Of a stretch of DNA of 64,000 nucleotides, positions 46,321 to 56,459 are shown piece by piece. The stretch is from Helianthus annuus (lineage: Eukaryota; Streptophyta; Magnoliopsida; Asterales; Asteraceae): NCBI RefSeq assembly GCF_002127325.2, contig NC_035448.2, forward strand, positions 120,484,538 through 120,548,537, in the 5' to 3' direction. The notes below the pieces were generated by a model. The model was not told where the DNA came from and made no database searches. It was given only the letters and a program-made list of their open reading frames with translations. A program made the position numbers and the translations under genes. Every line of letters begins with the position of its first letter. Position 1 is the stretch's first letter.

Positions 46321-46800
46321 TCACTTACCGGCAATCCAAATAGAAATCACAAACATTGCATCTAAAATAAGTGTTACTTTCAACAATACTAACACGACAT
46401 GCGCGACATTCCATCTTAGATACATTGGATGAAGCACCGTCTGTCTACTCTTGTAAGTGATTCGCGTGTGCTTCATGTGTAATTTCTCTAGGCATAAATG
46501 CACAATTAACATCAACAGTGAAGTATTCACATTGTGTGCAACAATATACAAACCCATTGCAAGGCAATCCACAAATACTATATATGAATCCCAAACAGAT
46601 GACATGAATGTCAACAAGCTCAAGCATATGTATGTTCTGGGTGACTCATGGTTTCTTACTTAGTTCTTTGGGTGCACCAATCATGGAGAACGAAGTTATC
46701 ATCTTTGGAGCATTTGTAAAATGGCATTTTGGTAATTGGTCTTGAACATGCATTGCATAATACTTTAATCCTCTTTGGGTTGTGTAGAGAGGAGGTGGTA
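46321..46800 (-). pseudogene. DC1 (Cys/His-rich C1) domain protein fragment
   Basis: Two frames on minus carry DC1 pieces: VLCNACSRPITKMPFYKCSK then DNFVLHDWCTQ (about 46,660-46,800), and CGLPCNGFVYCCTQCEYFTV then DVNCAFMPREITHEAH (about 46,460-46,560), with ECRACRVSIVESNTYFRCNV further on. The C and H spacing is that of the zinc-binding DC1 repeat of plants. Stops and frame changes between pieces show decay, and the left-to-right order fits a single former exon. Its 5' side is cut by the MITE at 46,840. Confidence 0.7.
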
Positions 46801-46839
46801 TCATTATTTATTAGGATTAATGGATTCTCATTATTATAA

Positions 46840-47138
46840 GGGGAGGGGGTGGTTATCACTTGTAAAAATTCCACTACTCGTAACATCCAATCAAGTTCTG
46901 TCATATCATCAATTATTATTCCATCACTCACAACCTTTTTTAGTGGAAATGACCATCACTCACAACACCCAACAATAAACCCTCACATTCCCTCACAATA
47001 TTCCATTTTTCACGCGTGATATTCTTCACGCGTTGTGAAATTCACGAGTGATCAAGAAACAGTGTGGGTGGTGTTTGATCTTTCATCACTCGTTATAATA
47101 AACTATCACGGGCAAAAGGTATGCCACCCCGCCTCCCC
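46840..47138. mobile_element. PIF/Harbinger-like MITE
   Basis: GGGGAGGGGGTGG at left is mirrored by CCACCCCGCCTCCCC at right, with TAA on both sides (46,837-46,839 and 47,139-47,141). The interior has CACGCGTGATATTC then TTCACGCG. It is related to 37,209-37,518. Confidence 0.65.
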
Positions 47139-47150
47139 TAAGGATATAAC

Positions 47151-47797
47151 TAATGTTTTAAAAACCGGTTTTTAAATCAAACCTGGTTAGGCTAAAAAAT
47201 GGTTCAACCGGTTGAACCAGGTTGTATCGAGCGGTTCAACCGGGTTGACTAGCTAACTCTATAATTTCATAAATTGCAATATCAACTCAAAAGTTAATGC
47301 AAAAATGCATGATTATATATTAAAAGATGATCCAAAGGTAAATCCATAATAAAAAAATAACCCAAAAAATAATCGAAAATCATTCAATCTTCCAACAAGC
47401 TCTTATAAATAAAAATGTATGATATGTTTAAGCCATTTGAGTGTTGAATACATCAAGTTCACGATCACACAAAACATGAAGTTCAATATTATTGTCATCC
47501 TCATTAACTAGAGGTTAAATATTTTCGTTTCATACAATATTAAATAAGAACTTTTAGTTACGAATAATTATAATATAAAAAATTATGTAAGATAAGTAAC
47601 ATATATAATAAAAATAAGTAACAACCCAAACTAAAATAACCCTGGGCCGGTACCGGTATTACGTTCCAAACCGGTATACGGGATTTTACCGTCGGTACAA
47701 ACCTTATGCCATTTCACTTATTTACCGAAGTGTTTCGTACCGGATTTACATCTGGAAACGGTAATACCGGTATAACCGGCCGGTTTTTAAAACATTG
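47151..47797. mobile_element. Inverted-repeat element ending AATGTTTTAAAAACCGG
   Basis: AATGTTTTAAAAACCGG near 47,152 is matched by CCGGTTTTTAAAACATT ending near 47,797. The inside has CCGGT / ACCGG words (CGGTTCAACCGG, GGTACCGGTATTACG). No coding frame; no target duplication could be fixed. Confidence 0.6.
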
Positions 47798-47849
47798 GAC
47801 ACAACAAGTGGCCATTTTTATCTCTATCATGCATAGAACTCTTCCAGGG

Positions 47850-48372
47850 TATATTAGATTTTAATAATCCAAACTATTCATCGTTGGTTGCGAACAGTCT
47901 CAACTTCAAAAATAACTACTGACAGTTCTAACTATAAACATATTGACGTCCAATAGACCGTGACTAACAGAACTCTAACGTCGTTAGTCTCCGGTCGCTG
48001 GAAAAACGTTTTTGGCCGGAACACTCAACCTTTTCGTCCCAAACCTCTTTGTAACCTTATTGCGGACCTTTAGAAATATTTTTCTAGTAAAAACCCCAAT
48101 TACTGAAGTTACCGAAAACTTCTTTTTGGCCGGAAAACTCAACATTTTCGTCTCAAACCTCTTTGTAACCTTAGATCAGAACTTTAGAAAACTTTTTCTG
48201 TCGAAAAACGGTTTTCCGGCAACCGGAGACTAACGGCGTTAGGATTCTGTTAGTCAGGGTCCATTGGTGGCCAATATATTAATTGTTGGGACTGCTAGTG
48301 GTTATATTTGAAGTTGGGACTGTTGACGGTCAACAACGAATAATAATTGAGATTATTAAAATCCAATATTAA
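47850..48372. mobile_element. Foldback element with long inverted arms
   Basis: TAGATTTTAATAATCC at left pairs with GATTATTAAAATCCAA at right. The pairing goes on through GACTGTTCGCAACC-type and GTTAGTCTCCGGTCGC / GCAACCGGAGACTAAC blocks for about 150 bp per arm. Between the arms, a unit of about 110 bp (CTCAAC(C/A)TTTTCGTC(C/T)CAAACC) occurs twice in direct order. Confidence 0.75.
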
Positions 48373-50098
48373 TTTTATGTGATAAGATGTGCAATCCATC
48401 ATCGAGTGACAAGTGAAGAAAGAATTTTTTCTGTTGTTTCTAAGCCTGATACATATCGATTAAGCTATAATCACACTATGCGAAATCTTTACGTATTATA
48501 CAAAATAATGATTTTTTGTAGTATGTATAAGCAGGGGCGATGTATACAAGGGACAGGAGGGGGCGCCCGACCCCCTGAACTTTTCGCTCAGTAGTGTTAT
48601 ATATGTAGTTTTTGTATAGAAATTTTTGTGTATATACGTTTTCGACCCCCCGTTATTCAGATCAAGCTTCGCCAGTGTGTATAAGTCCATTAAAAGATAG
48701 GTCAATTTGCGCCAGATGATTATAAAACGTATAAAACTAACTAAAAAACATGAAATGTGGATATTAAAAATGCTCACACTTAGTGTGAAATTTTAACCGA
48801 CAAGAATAGTTAGTTATAAAGATGTGTGTTCAGTTTGCATGACTCATTTCTCGTTAAAAATGTATACAATCTATAGATATTTAAGTGTGCTGTGGTATAG
48901 ATTTTTTAAAAGGAAAATTATGAAACTAGCCTTGACCACGCTGTTTTTTCAATTTTGGTCAACTGACCCGGCCACGAGCCGACACCGTCAACTGAACCGG
49001 CTCGAACCTTGTGTTGTGCCGGCTCAAGGAGTTCCTTCAACGATGACCAATCTGATGGAGACACGTGTCCGACAAACGGCTCGGATTAGCTGAAACGGCT
49101 CCGAGCAGGTGAACCGGCTCGAACCTTGTGTTTTACCGGCTCGTAGCATACCTGAACCGGCTCGAACCTTGTGTTGTGCCGGCTCGTAGCATACCTGTGC
49201 CGGCTCGTGGCACACCATCACTCCACCGCCACCATCACCTCCACCGCCACCATCACTCCACCGCCACCATCAAAACCAGTACTCTCTCTCTCTCTCTTTC
49301 TCAAAACCAGTACTGTCTCTCTCTCTCTCTCTTTCTCAAAAACACTTATCTTTAACGGGAGGTGGTGCTTGGTGATGGTGGGTTTGTCGGCAGAGGAGGG
49401 AAGGAGGAAAAGGAGGTGGCGTTTTGGTTCGGCGGTTGTAGTGTTATGGTGGTTTGGTGGAGGTGGGTATGGGTTAAGGAGGCGGAGCAGTGGTGGTGGT
49501 GGTGGAGGTGATGGTGGCGGTGTAGATGAGTGTGTTTCTCTCTCACACACAAACACACACTGAAGTACCAACTTTTATCCTCCTGCAACGTGCTGCAACG
49601 TGACAGAGATATAGATACTAGGGGACAAATGGACACGTGGCAAAAAACGGTTGGTTGCTTGAAAGGATTTTTTGAGCCGGGTAGGGATTCGTGAAACGAC
49701 ATTTTACGGGGTGTCAACAGGCTATGAAGGTATTTATATAATATTTAATTTACTAAGTATAAATAATTTTTAACTAATTTTTTAGAAACGCATCACATAC
49801 GTGATGCGCTCGCATCGCGCATCACGCATTAGATTTTTGGACTAAATGCATCGGAGCGCATCACGCAATTTAAAACCAAGAGTGTTAGTGGTGTGGACTG
49901 AACCTGTTAAAATCAGCAAACTAATGGACTGAAACTGTTAAAATAGCAAACTAATGGACGATAAATGCAATTTTTAAACTATTGGACTTAGAGTGTTAAA
50001 ATCAGCAAACCACAGGGCTGAAAATTGAGGTTTACTCTAACATTTATGAATGAGTGTGGAAAAAGCAAATTAAAATTTACGAATGTCACACTCATGGA
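48373..50098. other. Intergenic, simple repeats and transposon scraps
   Basis: No gene. CAGGGGCGATGTATAC to CTTCGCCAGTG (48,533-48,677) looks like a small DNA transposon. GAACCGGCTCGAACCTTGTG occurs three times at 48,996-49,170. (CT)n runs lie at 49,270-49,335, and GGTGG/CCACC-rich stretches around them give proline-rich false ORFs. CGCATCAC words cluster at 49,790-49,870. Confidence 0.5.
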
Positions 50099-50471
50099 GG
50101 AGATGGATCATGAGAAAACTAACTAAAAAAGCCTAAAAAACATACCCAATTTTTTTTTTTTTACATTTTTTTTATAAAAAATCGCTATTTTTTATGTATG
50201 GAAAATTTTTTTCAAAAAACAAATAAATAAATAATTTTTTTTTGTTGTATTACACATGTGCACTATTACGAATATAATGCACATGTGTAGTACACATATA
50301 ATGCACATGTGCAGTACAACAATTTTTTTTTTGAATTTTTTTATATATAAAAAATAGCGGTTTTTTTATAAATTGTTAAAAAAATTGGTATTCTTTTTAG
50401 CTTTTTTTAGGTTTTTTTAGTTAGTTTTCTAGTTTTCTCATTTAGATATAGTTTTCTCATGATCTTCTCCC
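50099..50471. mobile_element. Palindromic MITE, first of three
   Basis: GGAGATGGATCATGAGAAAA at left is mirrored by TTTTCTCATGATCTTCTCC at right. AACTAACTAAAAAAGCC and GGTTTTTTTAGTTAGTT pair inside, and GCACATGTG occurs around the centre. A (TA)n run follows at 50,472-50,497. Confidence 0.8.
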
Positions 50472-50497
<26 letters not shown>

Positions 50498-50502
<5 letters not shown>

Positions 50503-50879
50503 AGGATCCTGTAAAAAGTGCTCAAAGTGTAAGAAGTGTGAGAAGTGTATTATAACACTATATATAATACTATATAACACCATATAAACACCGTATAACA
50601 ATATGTAACACCATATAATACCATATAACACTATGTAACACTATATATCATTATATAACAAATATAACACTATACATCTATCATAGACATGCTATCAGAC
50701 AACCTATAGTGTTATATTTGTTATATAATGATATATAGTGTTACATAGTGTTATATGGTATTATATAGTGTTATATAATGTTATACGGTGTTTATATAGT
50801 GTTATATAGTATTATATATAGTGTTATAATACACTTCTCACACTTCTTACACTTTGAGCACTTTTTACAGGATCCTCTA

Positions 50880-50881
<2 letters not shown>
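50498..50881. mobile_element. Palindromic MITE with GGATCCTGTAAAAAG ends between (TA)n tracts
   Basis: The left arm GTAAGGATCCTGTAAAAAGT then GCTCAAAGTGTAAGAAG and GTGAGAAGTGTATTATAACA is mirrored almost perfectly by the right arm. The centre is at about 50,690, so the arms are near 190 bp each. The inside is made of ATAACAC(C)-type words. (TA)n runs sit on both sides, so a target duplication cannot be read. The ends resemble the putative MULE end at 6,023. Confidence 0.9.

Positions 50882-50946
<65 letters not shown>
50882..50946. repeat. (TA)n microsatellite
   Basis: About 60 bp of TA between the second and third palindromic MITEs. Confidence 0.95.
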
Positions 50947-50948
<2 letters not shown>

Positions 50949-51804
50949 GATGGTTCAAATGAAAACCACTTTTATTGTGAAAACTCGAAAACTAACTAAA
51001 AAAGCTTAAAAAAACCTAAAAAACATACAATTTTTTTTTTTTTACAATTTTTTTAGAAAAATCGCTACTTTTTATATATGGAAAAAAATTTCAAAAAAAA
51101 AAAAAAATTTTTTTGGTTGTACTGCACATGTGCACTAATACGGAAAGCCTAAACCACTTAACCCACCCCCCACCGACACCACCCAAAAACCTAAACCCCC
51201 CACCCCCCCCCCCCAAAACCTAAATTCACCCTCCCACCAAAAGCCTAACCCCCCCCCCCCAAAAAAAAAAAAAAACCTAAACCCCCCACCCTCCCGAAAA
51301 CCTAAAACTAAACCCTAAACATAAACCCGAAAAAAACCTAACCCCCCCACCCCCACCCCCCAAAAACCTAAACCCCCCTCCCCCCACACCCAAAAACCTA
51401 ATCCTAATCCTAAACCTCCAAAAAACTAACCCTAAAAGCTAAACTAGAATCAAAAAACTAATTTTAAGCATGTAATGCACATTGTAGTACATGCTATATT
51501 GCACATGTGCACTACTATAATAATAGTATTGAAAACAAGACGACACCATAAATCTTTTTTTATGTCATAAAAAATATGCTCGAATATACTTGAATGAAAG
51601 ATAAGAAAATTTGTGATCTTATGGTGCCATTTTTGTTTTAAAATGATAACGTATGGAGAAATGGGAAATGTTTGAAAAGTTATATATTTTTTGTTCCAAT
51701 TTTACCCCTCCTTCATTAAAAGTCTTCCCTCCCTCCTTTTTAATGGGTTTTAGTTAGTTTTCTAGTTTTCACAATAACTAGTGGTTTTCATTTGAACCTT
51801 CCCC
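50947..51804. mobile_element. Palindromic-ended MITE, third of three
   Basis: GGGATGGTTCAAATGAAAAC then CAC at left is mirrored by GTGGTTTTCATTTGAACCTT then CCCC at right. AAACTAACTAAAAAAGC is shared with the first MITE. The inside has C-runs and AACCTAAACCC / AACCCTAAAC words (51,140-51,440). (TA)n lies on both sides. Confidence 0.8.
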
Positions 51805-51821
51805 TATATATATATATATAT

Positions 51822-52712
51822 AAGTAAACAAGTAATCAAGTGATCCATCATGCGAATAACCAATATCGTACACACCACAACAAGTATAATCAGCAACTAA
51901 AATGCAATCACATCGAAGACATCAAGTTTTTATACATAATTATTAATATATAGTAATAAGACAACTTATTACATCATTGTTTTGTAAAAGAAATATAAAT
52001 TGTACTCGGGTTACTTCACCCGAGTTTACAAATTTAATACATAAAAAATAACAAAATCTTCCTTCACATAAGTGGTCTTCAATCTCCCAGTTGTCTTCAA
52101 ACTTGATGTATAGTCTTCGCCAAAAACGGGTTTCTAATTCCCGTGTCCAACAGTACCTGCAAAAGAAAAGTCTAAGGTGCGAGAGGTGATGGTGGTGGTG
52201 AGGGAACCACTAGGCTACGGAGGTGGACAACCTCCTCCTCGAGCTCATGGACTCGACGGAGTAGCATGCCCACCTGCTGCTCGAGTGCCAGTACTCAAGC
52301 AGCAAGGTCAATTGGATGCATCGGAGGTGGCGGTGGTGATGCTGGGGTGGTGGTGAAGCTGGTGGTGGGTATGCTGGTGGAGGGGGTAGTATGGCATTCA
52401 CATGTTTCTCCAGCTCATAGACCCTTTTACAAAGGATCTAGACCTGGAGCTCCAAGGACAAGATAAAATCATCAGTAGTGTAACTAGGGCGATGACAAGG
52501 GAGATACAGGTCGGATGTAGGCATGGTATGTGGTGGTGAGTACCGAGTCGAGAGCTGCTTGGCTGGAACATGTGGTGACGGATGTGACGACTGGCGAGAA
52601 GGGCCTGCCTCGTGGTGGAATGATGGGAGGGAAAATCCACCAGGGTGAGTGTACCGATATCTAAGTGGGTCATAGGGTAAGGTGCGTATGAAAGCAGAGC
52701 GGCCTACTAGCC
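51822..52712 (-). other. Leader remnant of a minus-strand gypsy element
   Basis: No intact ORF. On minus a frame reads ELQVQILCKRVYELEKHVNA then ILPPPPAYPPPASPPP, a coiled-coil and proline-rich stretch typical of leader ORFs. CTTTTGCAGGTACTG (about 52,155) then GGACACGGGAATTAGAAACC and GGCGAAGACTATACATCAAG look like the spliced leader of such elements. It continues the ORF on its right. Confidence 0.45.
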
Positions 52713-53357
52713 TCAGATGATATCTGGTGTCATCAGTGGGTGGAGTAGGGGTATGAGTTGGGGTGTGAGTAGGAGCAGGACTCGGAGTGGGTGCGGGAGT
52801 AGCTGGTAAAGCAGATGGAATATCATCACTAACGGCTGGGTACGCCTCCAGGCCAGCGGCCTGGAGAGCAGATGAGTAACTGAATCTCTAGAGTGATCAC
52901 CTAGGTCGGAGTCAGAGGCTGAGGAGATATCGATGATGGAAACGAGTGGCGATACGACCTCTAAAATGACCACATCGGAGACTTCCCCATCTCCGATGTC
53001 CTCATCCACGTCGTCCATGCGAAAAGCAGGGATGCCATCATCGTCGCCGTCGAGATCAATGACAAAGGGTACGACAACAAGTGGAATGGCGGGAAAAGGT
53101 ATGATCTCGACCAGATGCTCACCCTCCGGGTGGCCAATGATGACTATGTCGTTGAGCTGAGGGGGTAAGGCTAACATATCGTCCACCAGAGGGACGTCCT
53201 CGACCATGTCGTCGTCAGAATCAAAGTTGAGATCTTCCTCGGGATCCAACTCGTTGTCCGAAGTAATGATCACCACCTCGGGTCCATACTTGTTGTCAGA
53301 TGTGAGCTCCATGTGGTCTAAGTCGTCCAACACGTTGCTTCCCTCAGATGAAGACAT
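52713..53357 (-). pseudogene. Acidic leader ORF of a gypsy element, frame degraded at its end
   Basis: It starts MSSSEGSNVLDDLDHMELTS and is strongly acidic (NELDPEEDLNFDSDDDMVED), then NDIVIIGHPEGEHLVEIIPF and DIDDISSASDSD-like stretches. I recall similar proteins (SSS..DTLDD..SDDE) as leader ORFs of Asteraceae gypsy elements. After about residue 200 the residues become Leu/Pro-rich and out of character, so a frameshift is likely. Its 5' side was split by a solo LTR at 53,384. Confidence 0.5.
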
Positions 53358-53383
53358 GGCAACCTGGAAAAATAGTTTGTACG

Positions 53384-56139
53384 TGTAACACCCCAAAAGT
53401 GATAAATTATGCATAATTGTTAGAAATTTATTTTTAAATTTATTTAGTTAAAGAATGTGTTATGATATATGCCTAAGAATGGAAAATGCCTAGAAATAAA
53501 TAAACACCTAATCTAGTGGGACTAAACTTGACAAGATGGATGGAACTTGTGCTTAAAATAAACAAAACTCAAAACACACACACTGTGTGCGTGTTTGAGG
53601 CCGACCAGGCCAAAGGAAAAGGGGTAAACCCTAAATTTCAAGAAAATCTCCAAATTAAAAAGGGAATTGAAGGTTTTTAGGATGCATGTATCAAGATTAT
53701 CGATCTCCTAAGTGTTCTTCACTATCAAGTAAGTTAAATTTTATGATTTGGTGATGTTGGGTGAATTGGGTGTTCATGAACTCGTGAATCTAAGTGAAGT
53801 TAGGATTGATATGTGATAGAAATGCCTTATGAAACTTGAATTATGCTTAGATTTCTGATTGTTAGATATATTTATGAAAAACTCATTTGTAGTGGTTCTT
53901 ATGTAGGATGATGATGATGTATTTTATGTTAATTTGATGATGCTTGAGGTGTATGACAATGGATGTTATAGATTATTGATTTTGAATCTGAATTAAAATG
54001 AAAGTTATCTGAAGAATTAGTATGAATCATGCTTTAAAAGCTTGTACACAATATTTCATAAATGCGAAACCCGCCAAGTGTTCGATGAAATGCCTAAGAG
54101 AACAAATATGTGAAATTGTATGCAAGTTGCGTGTAATTATGTGTGAAAAGTGATAATGACATAATTGTTAGCAAACTAAGATGAAAAGTGTGATTTAAGT
54201 AGAGATCATACGGGACTTTGATTTGTTAGTATGATGTGTTAGAGGCGTGCGTTAGTAGCTTGTATTATATGCATAAGGTTATGGCACACCAAATACACTT
54301 AGTTGATTTTGTAGTTGGGTGATGTGGTTGTATGATATGTGGATTTTTCTAGCAAGCTAAAGTTGGGTTCAAGGGTAGCGTTAAAATTGGTCAATCCTAA
54401 ATGATGTCGATAGTTGTGGGATTATGAGATGAAAAATATGGAAGGATTTGATTATGTTGAATGTGCATATATGATCTTGTGGTGGTATGTGTTTTACTAA
54501 GTAAGTTGGGAGTGTATGTAATGCCCGTAACATAATCGACTATAATAATGTGGACGTGTGAAGTTAGATTGATAAATCACAAGGTGGACAGATGACTTTC
54601 TGAAAGTCAAATGTGCATAATTAGTGTATTAAGATTTTGTCACAAGAGTTATACTAGAGAAATCATTAAATACATGCTATATCAATATGTGCTAAATGTA
54701 ACAACATGAAGAATTATGCGGAATGAAAAGATGCGACTTCAAGCTTATATTTGTGTTGATTGGAATTTGACAAATAAAGTATAATGTTGGATATGAATGT
54801 AAAATGAATGCAATATTAGAATGTGTGTTATACTAATGAAATGGTAACCATGATGACATGAAAGTATAGGATCATGTCAAGATGGGGGAGACATGGAAGG
54901 CTACGTAAAGGATATGAGGAAGCATACACGAGACGGGCACTCGAGGTAAGTGAATCTCGATTCACTTTTTAGTAGGTTTAATAAATTTATAATACTTATG
55001 CTTATGAAACATCATGAAAGAACAAGTACTAATTAGAAGTAATAAACGAAGTAAGCCAAGGCTTACGCGGCCCGCGAGGGACCGTGCTGCCGGCAATTTG
55101 TTGGATTTTTGTTGTTTTATACATTGGACTTGTTTAAATGGTGTTCCAAGGTCTCATAACTTATGTTAAGGATTGGTTTTAAATATAAGAGATGTTAAGG
55201 GTCGTCGGTTAGTGAAAGAATAGATTTGTTTTCGTGTTAGTGTAAGAAATTGTATAAATAAATATGTTTAGGAATCTAGTAGGCACGTAGGTCGTTTTGT
55301 ATATCGCATATATTATGTTAAGTTATGAATATGTCATTTCGGCATAAGCGTATGTGTATGAAGTGGTAAGCATGAGCTAGTGTATATAAATTCGTAAATG
55401 ATTGTTTGTGTGTAGGTAAGGACGTAGACATGTATGAAGGTACGTTTGCATACAGGTGTATGTGATAATAGGCGCGTAAGTGTGAATGCATGTGTGTATG
55501 AATATATGATGCTAAAGATATACGTATGAACGTTATCAAGGCGTCGGAGTACTTACGATTACTAATGATGTGCTTTGAGTTTGGAATGTAATGCAGGCAT
55601 GAGATTGTCAAATTCATGAAGGAATGAAACCTAGTTTGGATAAAGAGTATTTAAGAAAGCGCTTGGACAATTCCACGTTTACTTCATAGAATGCTTTACG
55701 AATTTCTATTATATGGTTTAATGTTATATGGTGTATTAATGACTAATGGTTGGGTTGTACGTGGTGTCCACAGGTATCGCTCGGGTTTCCTCTACCACTA
55801 GCGAAGTGAAGCAGACATAGATCGAGTTGAGAGCAAGGATTGTACGGAAAAGAAAGGTCACATAGTTTGTTTTAAATTGGTCATGAAGCCTTGATATAAT
55901 GTAACATTGTGAATCCTCTCTAATGAACGAATTACATTTTGTAATTGAGTTTTCATGTAATTAAGATGACTTTTTAAGAACAAAATTTTTGGGCTTATAT
56001 TTTCCGCTGTATCATATTTAAGTTCTTACAAGTTGGTCTTACAGGGATTTGTTCATAATACGAACGGGTCATGCGCAAATTTTGTTAAATAATAGTATGA
56101 TACTATTACTTTTTCGGATTAGGAAATCTGGGCGTTACA
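53384..56139. mobile_element. Solo LTR (2756 bp) with target duplication GTACG
   Basis: It begins TGTAACACCCC and ends GGGCGTTACA. GTACG flanks both sides (53,379-53,383 and 56,140-56,144). There is no gag or pol, so it is what remains after recombination between two LTRs. ACGCGGCCCGCG occurs near 55,070. The interior is AT-rich without ORFs. Orientation is uncertain. Confidence 0.9.
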
Positions 56140-56144
56140 GTACG

Positions 56145-56459
56145 ACATATATATTAACAATTAATTATTACTTAATATATACATGAAATGTAAGAATCAC
56201 ATAAGTTCATTTTAAGTTATCCTATTTGTCTTATGCAGATTAACTTAGTATTCCATGTCTACCATTTAGAGACTAAGACACTTAATGTCCTTGCTTGGTT
56301 TGTGTGATATGAATTTATTGTAGTGGACCTTGAGAAATGTTTATGCAATGAAATTCTCTTATTCTTGTGAAAATTGTTTTCGTGAGAGGATCCTAGTGAT
56401 TGTAGACTAAGACTCGGGAAGGAATCCTGGTTCACTACAACCTGGCTCTGATACCAATC
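56145..56459 (-). other. 5' internal start of the minus-strand element, with primer site
   Basis: Directly left of an LTR edge (TGTCACACC at 56,460) lies GCTCTGATACCA (56,445-56,456); on minus TGGTATCAGAGC, the initiator tRNA-Met primer site. The region runs into the leader ORF at 53,357 once the solo LTR is removed. Confidence 0.75.

Noticed and set aside
49171..49717. Overlapping Pro/His/Ser-rich ORFs on both strands
   Set aside because: They come from CCACC/GGTGG and CT simple repeats; frames are open on both strands because of composition.
51300..51440. Interstitial telomere repeat
   Set aside because: Only a few imperfect AACCCTAAAC words among C-runs, inside a MITE; no array of TTTAGGG.
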